Of a stretch of 62,825 nt of DNA, positions 44,896 through 52,414 are shown piece after piece; positions within the stretch are counted from its first letter, which is position 1; each line of letters starts with the position of its first letter. Under the pieces are notes generated by a model, which saw only the letters and a program-made list of their open reading frames with translations, made no database searches and was not told where the DNA came from. The stretch is from Streptomyces flavochromogenes (lineage in GTDB: Bacteria > Actinomycetota > Actinomycetes > Streptomycetales > Streptomycetaceae), in assembly GCF_000717595.1 (NCBI RefSeq), contig NZ_JNZO01000042.1, positions 1 through 62,825 of the forward strand. Direction: 5' to 3'. A program made the translations under genes and the position numbers.

Positions 44896-45567
44896 TCACG
44901 ACGCGCGCCGGTGCTGGGCGGCCCGGCTCCGGCCGCGCAGCCGGACCGCCACGTAGGCCGCCAAGCCGACGACGACCATGACGAGCACCGCCTTCGACAG
45001 GACTCCCACGTACGTCTCCACGAGGTCCCAGCGGTCGCCCAGCCAGTAGCCGGCCATCACGAGGACGCTGTTCCAGACGAGGCTGCCGAGCGTGGTGAGC
45101 ATGACGAAGAGCGGCATCGGCATCCGCTCGACACCGGCGGGCACCGAGATCAGGCTCCGGAAGATCGGCACCATGCGCCCGAGGAAGACGGCCTTGGTGC
45201 CGTGCTTGGAGAACCACTCCTCGGTACGGACCAGGTCCGAGGACTTCACCAGGGGCAGCCTCCGCCAGATCGCGTGCATCCGGTCCCGGCCGAAGAGCAC
45301 CCCGATCCAGTAGAGGGCCACCGCGCCGACCACCGAACCGAGCGTCGTCCAGAACAGTGCGGAGGCCAGGCTCAGCACCCCCTGACCGGCGGCGAAACCG
45401 GTCAGCGGCAGGATCACCTCGCTGGGCAGCGGGGGGAAGAGGTTCTCCAGGGCGATGGCGAGCCCGGCTCCCGGGCCGCCCATCGTGTCGACGAGCCCGG
45501 CCGCCCAGCCGGCGACGCCGTCGGCGGGCTGCTGGGCGATCGCCATGGTCGTGAGGTCAGGGTTCAT
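44896..45567 (-). CDS. DedA (SNARE-associated/VTT) membrane protein
   Basis: 223 residues with about five membrane segments. The conserved NLFPPLPSEVILPLTGFAAGQG and FLGRMVPIFRSLISVPAGVERMPMPLF (with the Arg and Pro of the VTT domain) identify the family, whose members flip undecaprenyl phosphate or phosphatidylethanolamine. It is monocistronic. Confidence 0.92.
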   Translation of the reverse strand: MNPDLTTMAIAQQPADGVAGWAAGLVDTMGGPGAGLAIALENLFPPLPSEVILPLTGFAAGQGVLSLASALFWTTLGSVVGAVALYWIGVLFGRDRMHAIWRRLPLVKSSDLVRTEEWFSKHGTKAVFLGRMVPIFRSLISVPAGVERMPMPLFVMLTTLGSLVWNSVLVMAGYWLGDRWDLVETYVGVLSKAVLVMVVVGLAAYVAVRLRGRSRAAQHRRAS

Positions 45568-45792
45568 GACAGGACTCCAAGCCGGCCGGGAGGGTGCGGG
45601 GCGGGTGCTCCGCTCTTCTCCCTCGAACCTAGGAACCGCAGCTCAGCGCCGGTATGAGGGTTCCCGCCCACCCCGGTGCGGTTCCCCGTACGTCCGACCC
45701 TGCGGAAAACCGCGGGGTCGCGGGTGCGCGGCCGGCTCCCGGCGGGACCCGGCTCCCCGGTCCTGCTGCCCGGCCCGGCTCCGCGGCGGGAC

Positions 45793-45883
45793 CCGGCTCT
45801 CCGGTCCGGCTCCTCGGTCCGGCTCTCCGGTCCGGCTCTCCGGCCCGGCTCTCCGGCCCGGCTCTCCGGCCCGGCTCCTCGGT
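45793..45883. repeat. seven tandem 13-bp repeats
   Basis: CCGGCTCTCCGGY repeats seven times without interruption (45793-45883), with CCGGCTCCTCGGT variants at the second and last positions. It lies in the 356-base gap 45568-45923 between DedA and miaB. Apart from the miaB promoter I see nothing else in that gap. Confidence 0.85.
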
Positions 45884-45910
45884 CCGGCCGGAGGCCCTCC
45901 GGGGACCGCC

Positions 45911-45923
45911 TACCCTTGGACGC
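45911..45923 (+). promoter_or_regulatory. miaB -10, leaderless start
   Basis: TACCCT (45911-45916) ends 7 bases before ATG 45924, which puts the transcription start at or next to the initiation codon. No ribosome-binding sequence is present. Confidence 0.55.
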
Positions 45924-47453
45924 ATGACGAGCAGCAGCGACCGGAGCACCGCAGTGAGCGTTGACGGCACCAAGACCTATGAGATCCGCACCTACGGGTG
46001 CCAGATGAACGTCCACGACTCCGAGCGGCTCTCCGGTCTGCTGGAAGAGGCGGGTTACGTCAAGGCCCCCAAGGGCTCCGACGGGGACGCCGACGTCGTC
46101 GTCTTCAACACCTGCGCGGTCCGCGAGAACGCCGACAACAAGCTGTACGGCAACCTCGGCCGGCTCGCCCCGATGAAGACCACGCGCCCCGGCATGCAGA
46201 TCGCCGTCGGCGGCTGTCTCGCGCAGAAGGACCGCGAGACGATCGTCTCCAAGGCCCCCTGGGTCGACGTGGTCTTCGGCACGCACAACATCGGCAAGCT
46301 GCCCGTTCTCCTGGAGCGCGCCCGCGTGCAGGAGGAGGCCCAGATCGAGATCGCCGAGTCGCTGGAGGCCTTCCCCTCGACGCTGCCGACCCGCCGCGAG
46401 TCCGCGTACGCCGCCTGGGTCTCGATCTCCGTGGGCTGCAACAACACCTGCACCTTCTGCATCGTCCCCGCCCTGCGCGGCAAGGAGGAGGACCGCCGCC
46501 CCGGCGACATCCTCGCCGAGATCGAGGCGCTGGTCGCCGAGGGCGTCTCCGAGATCACCCTGCTCGGCCAGAACGTCAACGCGTACGGCTCCGACCTCGG
46601 CGACCGCGAGGCCTTCTCCAAGCTGCTGCGCGCCTGCGGACAGATCGAGGGCCTGGAGCGGGTCCGCTTCACCTCCCCGCACCCCCGCGACTTCACCGAC
46701 GACGTGATCGCGGCGATGGCCGAGACGCCGAACGTCATGCCGCAGCTCCACATGCCGATGCAGTCGGGCTCGGACACGATCCTCCGGGCGATGCGCCGCT
46801 CCTACCGGCAGGAGCGTTTCCTCGGGATCATCGAGAAGGTCCGCGCGGCCATCCCGCACGCCGCCATCTCCACCGACATCATCGTGGGCTTCCCCGGCGA
46901 GACCGAGGAGGACTTCGAGCAGACCATGCACGCCGTCCGCGAGGCCCGCTTCGCGAACGCCTTCACCTTCCAGTACTCCAAGCGCCCCGGGACCCCGGCG
47001 GCCGACATGGACGGCCAGATCCCCAAGGAGGTCGTGCAGGAGCGCTACATGCGGCTCGTCGCCCTCCAGGAGGAGATCTCCTGGGCGGAGAACAAGAAGC
47101 AGGTCGGCCGCACCCTGGAGGTCATGGTCGCCGAGGGCGAGGGCCGCAAGGACGGTGCCACGGACCGCCTCTCGGGCCGCGCCCCCGACAACCGGCTCGT
47201 CCACTTCACCAAGCCGGAGGAGGACGTCCGCCCCGGCGACGTCGTGACCGTCGAGATCACGTACGCCGCCCCGCACCACCTGCTCGCCGAGGGCCCCGTC
47301 ACGTCGGTGCGCCGCACCCGCGCCGGCGACGCCTGGGAGAAGCGCACCACCGCGGCCGCCGCCAAGCCGGCGGGCGTGCTGCTCGGGCTGCCGAAGATCG
47401 GGGTCCCGGAGCCGCTCCCGGCGGCCGAGGTCCCGGCCTGCGGCAGCCACTGA
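45924..47453 (+). CDS. miaB: tRNA-2-methylthio-N6-dimethylallyladenosine synthase MiaB
   Basis: 509 residues. MiaB methylthiolates i6A37 of tRNAs that read UNN codons. The N-terminal UPF0004 domain has the three auxiliary-cluster cysteines ([25 protein letters not shown]), the radical-SAM domain has [18 protein letters not shown], and a TRAM domain closes the protein ([15 protein letters not shown] ... [13 protein letters not shown]). The substrate is made by MiaA, encoded 2.2 kb downstream. Confidence 0.97.
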   Translation: MTSSSDRSTAVSVDGTKTYEIRTYGCQMNVHDSERLSGLLEEAGYVKAPKGSDGDADVVVFNTCAVRENADNKLYGNLGRLAPMKTTRPGMQIAVGGCLAQKDRETIVSKAPWVDVVFGTHNIGKLPVLLERARVQEEAQIEIAESLEAFPSTLPTRRESAYAAWVSISVGCNNTCTFCIVPALRGKEEDRRPGDILAEIEALVAEGVSEITLLGQNVNAYGSDLGDREAFSKLLRACGQIEGLERVRFTSPHPRDFTDDVIAAMAETPNVMPQLHMPMQSGSDTILRAMRRSYRQERFLGIIEKVRAAIPHAAISTDIIVGFPGETEEDFEQTMHAVREARFANAFTFQYSKRPGTPAADMDGQIPKEVVQERYMRLVALQEEISWAENKKQVGRTLEVMVAEGEGRKDGATDRLSGRAPDNRLVHFTKPEEDVRPGDVVTVEITYAAPHHLLAEGPVTSVRRTRAGDAWEKRTTAAAAKPAGVLLGLPKIGVPEPLPAAEVPACGSH

Positions 47454-47478
47454 AACCGTTCGCCCCCGGGGGGACCGC

Positions 47479-47757
47479 ATGGAGAAGTGGATCGTCTACG
47501 CGCAGTACGGGTCGGGTGACTCCTACTTCACCGAGACGGTCTCCCGGGTGACCGGCACCCGGGAGGACGCCCGGGAGGCGCTGCTCGCCGCCACCAGGAC
47601 ATACCGCGAGCCCATGCGGGAGAAGTGGCGCGAGGTGTACCGCATGCCGGGCGGCGACAGCTACCTGGTGATCGTCAAGGGCGCGGTGACGCTGTCCGAG
47701 ATCACGATGGGCATCGCCGAGCTGGTCCACGACTCGAAGGCCGGGGCTTCCGAGTAG
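47479..47757 (+). CDS. small conserved actinobacterial protein
   Basis: 92 residues, no signal peptide or membrane segment. It begins MEKWIVYAQYGSGDSYFTET and has GGDSYLVIVKGAVTLSEIT in the second half, a compact alpha/beta protein. I recognise it only as a conserved neighbour of miaB in streptomycetes. GGGGGGA precedes ATG 47479, 25 bases after miaB, so it is cotranscribed. Confidence 0.75.
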   Translation: MEKWIVYAQYGSGDSYFTETVSRVTGTREDAREALLAATRTYREPMREKWREVYRMPGGDSYLVIVKGAVTLSEITMGIAELVHDSKAGASE

Positions 47758-47909
47758 CCGCGCGCCGGGGCGGACGGCGTGTCAGGGCAGGCGGAGAACC
47801 CGGTTCCGCGGGCGGAGGCGGACGGCATGTCAGGCACGTGGGAAGCCGGCTCCGCGCGCCGGGGCGGACGGCGTGTCACGGCAGGCGGAGAACCCGGTTC
47901 CGCGGGCGG
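47758..47909. repeat. 58-bp direct repeat
   Basis: Two copies (47758-47815 and 47852-47909) starting CCGCGCGCCGGGGCGGACGG differ at one base; a shorter diverged copy lies between them. The second copy ends just before the -10 of the next gene. Confidence 0.85.
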
Positions 47910-47929
47910 GGCGCAGTAGGCTGCCGATC

Positions 47930-48679
47930 ATGCTTGTCGCCGCCGCCGTCTGCCCCTGCCCGCCGCTCCTCGTGCCCGAGGTCGCGACCGGCGCCGCCCC
48001 CGAGCTGGACGCCGCGCGGGCGGCCTGTACGGATGCCGTCGGGCTGCTCGCCGCGGCGCGCCCCGACCGGCTGTACGTCGTCGGGCCGGCCGACGAGGGC
48101 GCCCACGGCGTCTTCCCCGCGGGTTCGACCGGCTCCTTCGCGGGCTTCGGCGTCGATCTCTCCGTACGGCTCGGCGACTCCGTACCCCCGGGCGGGGGAG
48201 CCGCCGCCGACGGCGCGGGCCGGCCTGCCGCCGACCGCCCCCTGCCCGCCTCCCTCGCCGTCGGCGCCTGGCTGCTGGGCAGGGCAGCGTGGGCCGACGC
48301 GCCCATCGAGGGCCTGGGCGTCGAGCCGATGGCGACTCCGGACGTCTGCGCCGGGATCGGCCGCGGCCTCGCCGACTCGGCCGAGCGGGTCGCCCTCCTG
48401 GTGATGGGCGACGGCAGTGCCTGCCGGACCGTGAAGGCCCCGGGCTACCTCGACGAACGGGCCGCCGGCTTCGACGCGGAGGCCGCCCGCGCCCTCGGCA
48501 CGGCCGACGCGGCCGCGCTGCTCGCCCTGGAGCCGGAGCTCGCGTACGAGCTGAAGGCGGCCGGCCGCGCCTCCTGGCAGGTCCTCGCGGGCGCCGCCGA
48601 GGACGCGGACCTCGACGGACGGCTGCTCCTCGAGGACGCCCCGTACGGCGTCGGGTACTTCGTGGCCGCCTGGTCCTGA
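47930..48679 (+). CDS. class III extradiol dioxygenase-like (LigB-fold) protein
   Basis: 249 residues from ATG 47930. TAGGCT (47917-47922) ends 7 bases before it, so the message is probably leaderless. The start MLVAAAVCPCPPLLVPEV and LLVMGDGSACRTVKAPGYLDERAAGFD match the actinobacterial proteins annotated as LigB-like; the classical metal-binding histidines are not evident, so activity is doubtful. Confidence 0.75.
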   Translation: MLVAAAVCPCPPLLVPEVATGAAPELDAARAACTDAVGLLAAARPDRLYVVGPADEGAHGVFPAGSTGSFAGFGVDLSVRLGDSVPPGGGAAADGAGRPAADRPLPASLAVGAWLLGRAAWADAPIEGLGVEPMATPDVCAGIGRGLADSAERVALLVMGDGSACRTVKAPGYLDERAAGFDAEAARALGTADAAALLALEPELAYELKAAGRASWQVLAGAAEDADLDGRLLLEDAPYGVGYFVAAWS

Positions 48680-48702
48680 GGCCTCGGCACGGACCCGCGG
48701 AA

Positions 48703-48747
48703 ACGGCGGACGGCCGCGGAGCGAGGTGCTCCGCGGCCGTCCGCCGT
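48703..48747. terminator. bidirectional terminator
   Basis: A 20-bp perfect stem (48703-48722 with 48728-48747, core GCGGACGGCCGCGGAGC) and a 5-base loop lie between the convergent LigB-like and antitoxin-like genes. Confidence 0.92.
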
Positions 48748-48776
48748 GCGGAGGGACTGTCGGGTGACGCCGGACG

Positions 48777-49187
48777 TCAGGCGCTCGGCGGCGGTGTCGT
48801 GCCGCCACTGCCGGGCGGGGGGCCTGCGGTCCCGGGGAAGGGGCCGTCGCCGTGCGTGGGGCCTGCGGTCCCGGGGAAGGGGCCGTCGCCGTGCGTGGGG
48901 CCTGCGGTCCCGGGGAAGGGGCCGTCGCCGGGCGTGGGGCCTGTCCCGGGGGCGCCCCCGCTCCCCGGCGTGCCGTCGTCCTTGTGACCGATCCGGTCCA
49001 GCGCGTCCTTGGCCTTGTCCGTACCGGAATGGATCTTGTCGCTGTACTTGCCCTTGGTCTTCTCGTCGACCAGCTTCGCGGCCTTCTCGATGCCGTGATC
49101 GATCTTGCCGCCGTGCTGCTGCGCGAGGTCGGCGACCTTGTCCTTGGCCGGGGCGAGCTTTGCCTTCAGCGAATCCAGGAGACCCAT
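48777..49187 (-). CDS. MT0933-type antitoxin-like protein with repeat tail
   Basis: 136 residues. The N-terminal 70 residues (MGLLDSLKAKLAPAKDKVADL, GIEKAAKLVDEKTKGKYSDKI) are a charged helical domain annotated in actinobacteria as antitoxin (MT0933 family). The second half is a Gly/Pro-rich tail with tandem GPTHGDGPFPGTA units encoded by a 39-bp DNA repeat. No partner toxin gene is adjacent, so an antitoxin role is doubtful. Confidence 0.8.
   Translation of the reverse strand: MGLLDSLKAKLAPAKDKVADLAQQHGGKIDHGIEKAAKLVDEKTKGKYSDKIHSGTDKAKDALDRIGHKDDGTPGSGGAPGTGPTPGDGPFPGTAGPTHGDGPFPGTAGPTHGDGPFPGTAGPPPGSGGTTPPPSA
48822..48938. repeat. three perfect 39-bp coding repeats
   Basis: Copies begin GCCTGCGGTCCCGGGGAAG at 48822, 48861 and 48900 and keep the reading frame, each adding 13 residues to the antitoxin-like protein. 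Confidence 0.92.
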
Positions 49188-49238
49188 GGGGCACCTTCCC
49201 TCCGAGGACCCCCGAGGAGTCCGTCTTCCGCGTGCTGC

Positions 49239-49556
49239 CTACTGACGTGCACCTTCGCCGGCCTCGTTGTCCGCGGCGGCCTCGGCGGACTGCTGCTTCG
49301 GGATCTCGACGACATCCACGACCTCCGAGGAGACCGCTCCGGTCTCCACCTCGTCCGCGTCGACGCCGTCCGCCTCCGCGGTCGCGGCGTTCGCCGTGTC
49401 GACCCCGGCTCCGGTCGCCGCCTCCGGGGCGTCCGTTCCGGTCTCCGTCTCCGTGTCGCCGTCCTCCGCCGGAGCGACGGCCCCGGTCTCCGTCTCCTCC
49501 GACGGAACCGCGGCCGCATCCTGCTTCTTACGGCGAAACATTGCAAAAACGCCCAT
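49239..49556 (-). CDS. small acidic protein, function unknown
   Basis: 105 residues from ATG 49556 (MGVFAMFRRKKQDAA), preceded by GGAGTG. After a short basic start the protein is almost all Glu, Asp, Ala, Thr and Val, with no predicted fold. The MFRRKK start is seen in similar streptomycete proteins of unknown role. It is divergent from miaA. Confidence 0.6.
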   Translation of the reverse strand: MGVFAMFRRKKQDAAAVPSEETETGAVAPAEDGDTETETGTDAPEAATGAGVDTANAATAEADGVDADEVETGAVSSEVVDVVEIPKQQSAEAAADNEAGEGARQ

Positions 49557-49695
49557 ATTCACTCCATAGCGTACTCGGATGGGAGGGATTCCGTGATGAT
49601 CGACGGCCGGAACCTCGCAACAGGCAACGAAGCCGGATGAGGCCCGTCACGTAGCTCATTCGGGGACGGGTCGGGAGGTTTGCGAGACTGGTGCG

Positions 49696-50634
49696 GTGAG
49701 AAGCGCAGCTCCCGCCCCGCGGGTCATCGCCGTCGTCGGCCCCACGGCGGCCGGAAAGTCCGATCTGGGTGTATTCCTCGCCCGGCACCTCGGGGGCGAG
49801 GTCGTCAACGCAGACTCCATGCAGCTCTACCGGGGGATGGACATCGGGACCGCCAAACTGACACCGGAGGAACGCGGCGGCGTTCCGCACCACCTCCTCG
49901 ACATCTGGGACGTGACCGAGGCCGCCAGCGTCGCCGAGTACCAGCGGCTCGCCCGCGCCGAGATCGACCGGCTGCTCGCCGCCGGCCGCACCCCCGTCCT
50001 CGTCGGCGGCTCCGGCCTGTACGTACGGGGTGCCGTCGACGCCCTCGAATTCCCCGGCACCGACCCCGCCGTCCGGGCCCGGCTCGAGGCCGAACTCGAG
50101 GAGCGCGGACCCGGCGTCCTGCACACCAGGCTCGCCGAAGCGGACCCCGAGGCGGCCCGCGCGATCCTGCCCAGCAACGGGCGCCGGATCGTCCGCGCCC
50201 TCGAAGTGATCGAGATCACCGGCAAGCCCTTCACCGCCAACCTCCCGGGTCCCGACTCCGTTTACGACACCGTGCAGATCGGTGTCGACGTGGGCCGCCC
50301 CGAGCTCGACGAGCGGATCACCACGCGCGTGGACCGGATGTGGGAGGCCGGCCTCGTCGACGAGGTGCGCACCCTGGAGGCCCAGGGCCTGCGCGAGGGG
50401 CGCACCGCGGCCCGCGCCCTCGGCTACCAGCAGGTCCTCGCGGCGCTGGCGGGAGAGTGCACCGAGGACGAGGCGCGCGCCGAGACCGTCCGCGCCACCA
50501 AGCGCTTCGCCCGCCGCCAGGACTCGTGGTTCCGCCGCGACCCGCGCGTCCACTGGCTCAGCGGAGCCGCTGAGCACCGGGGGGAACTCCCGGGGCAGGC
50601 GCTCTCGTTGGTCGAACGAGCGGTTACAGCCTGA
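49696..50634 (+). CDS. miaA: tRNA dimethylallyltransferase MiaA
   Basis: 312 residues from GTG 49696. P-loop VVGPTAAGKSDLGVFLA, catalytic NADSMQLYRGMDIGTAK, VPHHLLDIWDV and the tRNA-binding insertion are present, with RRIVRALEVIEITGKP and TKRFARRQDSWFRRDPRV at the C-terminal side. It adds dimethylallyl to A37, making the substrate of MiaB. GAGACT (49684-49689) ends 6 bases before the start codon, so this too may be leaderless. Confidence 0.97.
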   Translation: MRSAAPAPRVIAVVGPTAAGKSDLGVFLARHLGGEVVNADSMQLYRGMDIGTAKLTPEERGGVPHHLLDIWDVTEAASVAEYQRLARAEIDRLLAAGRTPVLVGGSGLYVRGAVDALEFPGTDPAVRARLEAELEERGPGVLHTRLAEADPEAARAILPSNGRRIVRALEVIEITGKPFTANLPGPDSVYDTVQIGVDVGRPELDERITTRVDRMWEAGLVDEVRTLEAQGLREGRTAARALGYQQVLAALAGECTEDEARAETVRATKRFARRQDSWFRRDPRVHWLSGAAEHRGELPGQALSLVERAVTA

Positions 50635-50736
50635 TCACGTGATGGCATCGGGACGCTCCGCCCGTCATTTCGGCGGTCGGGAGCGTGCCATCATCGAGCA
50701 TCGATCGACCAAGTGGAGTCCGAGTGGGGAGGGCGC

Positions 50737-51243
50737 GTGGCGATGGAGGCCGGCCCTCGCGACAGAGAACAGCACGAATCGGCGCTCGGTGACCCGACGG
50801 GTGACACACCGGGTCGTCCGACCGACGACCTGTCGGTCGGTGCCCCGGGGCTGACCCCGGACGGCCCCGACGACGCGGTGGGAACCGCAATCGAGGTGGA
50901 CGCCGACGAGGTCGAGGTCGAACTGCGTCCCCAGCGCCGGCTGCGGATCTGGCAGCTCGCCCCGATCGTGGGTCTGGCGGCCGTCGGCTCGCTGATGTTC
51001 GCGTTCCCGCTCGCCTTCGGTTCGGGGGACGGCGGCGCCGTCCTCGCCATGCTGGGTCTGCTGATCAGCTTCTGCGCGGCGGGCTGGGGCATGATGGCCG
51101 CCCGCAAGGTCGGTTACACCTGGCCGGGCCTCCCGCAGCGCGGCTCGGGCGAGCGCCCGAACTGGCGGTACCTCGCGCTCTACATGACAACGATCGCAGC
51201 CCTGGTCGCCCTCGCGGTCTGGCGCGTCGCCCGCCTGCGCTGA
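50737..51243 (+). CDS. membrane protein of unknown function
   Basis: 168 residues from GTG 50737 (GGGGAGG just upstream; ATG 50743 and GTG 50713 are alternatives). About 70 acidic, unstructured N-terminal residues precede three membrane helices (LAPIVGLAAVGSLMFAFPLAF; AVLAMLGLLISFCAAGWGMM; YLALYMTTIAALVALAVW). Conserved between miaA and dapF in streptomycetes as far as I recall. Confidence 0.75.
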   Translation: MAMEAGPRDREQHESALGDPTGDTPGRPTDDLSVGAPGLTPDGPDDAVGTAIEVDADEVEVELRPQRRLRIWQLAPIVGLAAVGSLMFAFPLAFGSGDGGAVLAMLGLLISFCAAGWGMMAARKVGYTWPGLPQRGSGERPNWRYLALYMTTIAALVALAVWRVARLR

Positions 51244-51332
51244 CCGTACGGGCGCGGTCGCCCGGCGGGTCGCACCGACCGCCCTGTGGACGACCGGGCG
51301 GTCCACCGGGGCCACCCCGTACAGTTGATCTC

Positions 51333-52211
51333 GTGACCAGCGCGCAGACCTCACCGCTCCCGCCCCTCCGGTTCCTCAAGGGCCACGGCACCGAGAACGA
51401 CTTCGTGATCGTCCCCGACGCGGAGAACGCCGTGGACCTGCCCCCGGCCGCCGTCGCGCGCCTCTGCGACCGACGGGCCGGCATCGGTGGCGACGGGCTG
51501 CTGCACGTCGTGCGCAGCGCCGCCCACCCCGAGGCCCGGCACATGGCCGACGAGGCCGAGTGGTTCATGGACTACCGGAACGCCGACGGCTCGGTCGCCG
51601 AGATGTGCGGGAACGGGGTCCGGGTCTTCGCCCGTTACCTGGAGCACGCCGGGCACGTCACCGCAGGCGAGGTCGCCGTCGCCACCCGCGGCGGGATCAA
51701 GCGCGTCCACCTCGACAAGGACGGCTCCGTCACCGTCGCCATGGGGCGCGCGGTCCTGCCCGAGGCCGGCGTCACGGTCACCGTCGACGGCCGCAGCTGG
51801 CCCGCGCGCAATGTGAACATGGGCAATCCGCACGCGGTCGCCTTCGTCGAGGACCTCGACCACGCGGGCAACCTGTTCACCGAGCCGCCGTACGCCCCGG
51901 CCGCGGTCTACCCGGACGGGGTGAACATCGAGTTCGTCGCCGACCGCGGCCCCCGCCACGTCGCCATGCGGGTCCACGAGCGTGGCGCCGCCGAGACCCG
52001 ATCCTGCGGCACGGGCGCGTGCGCCGTCGCCGTCGCCACCGCGCGCCGGGACGGCGCCGACCCGGCCGAGAGCGGCACCCCCGTCACGTACACCGTCGAC
52101 GTGCTCGGCGGGACGCTGGTCATCACCGAGCACCCCGACGGTCGGATCGACATGACGGGCCCCGCCGTGATCGTCGCCGAGGGCACCGTCGACCCCGCCT
52201 GGCTCGGCTAG
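51333..52211 (+). CDS. dapF: diaminopimelate epimerase
   Basis: 292 residues from GTG 51333; TACAGT (51320-51325) ends 7 bases before it, again suggesting a leaderless message. DapF interconverts LL- and meso-diaminopimelate for lysine and peptidoglycan. The two catalytic cysteines are in AEMCGNGVRVFARYL and RSCGTGACAVAVA; GHGTENDFVIV and NMGNPHAVAFV are conserved. Confidence 0.97.
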   Translation: MTSAQTSPLPPLRFLKGHGTENDFVIVPDAENAVDLPPAAVARLCDRRAGIGGDGLLHVVRSAAHPEARHMADEAEWFMDYRNADGSVAEMCGNGVRVFARYLEHAGHVTAGEVAVATRGGIKRVHLDKDGSVTVAMGRAVLPEAGVTVTVDGRSWPARNVNMGNPHAVAFVEDLDHAGNLFTEPPYAPAAVYPDGVNIEFVADRGPRHVAMRVHERGAAETRSCGTGACAVAVATARRDGADPAESGTPVTYTVDVLGGTLVITEHPDGRIDMTGPAVIVAEGTVDPAWLG

Positions 52212-52414
52212 GCCGAGCGCCCGCAGCGGCGCGGGAATCGAAGGAAGCGACGAAATCGAAACAGTCAACGACTGATGTGTCGCTCGAATGGGTGATCCGA
52301 TTCACGCTGAGCGAGAGGGCGACTGCGCCACGTGGTGGGGTCGGTAGCATCAAGCACCGGCCCCCGGGCACGCCTGGCCCGCCCACCGCCGGTCGACGTT
52401 GCCGGAGGTGCCCC

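Noticed and set aside
48822..48938. Regularly repeated 39-bp units suggesting a CRISPR array
   Set aside because: The copies are contiguous with no spacers and lie in frame inside a gene.
48777..49556. Toxin-antitoxin pair
   Set aside because: The antitoxin-like protein has no adjacent toxin; its neighbour is an acidic protein without a toxin fold.
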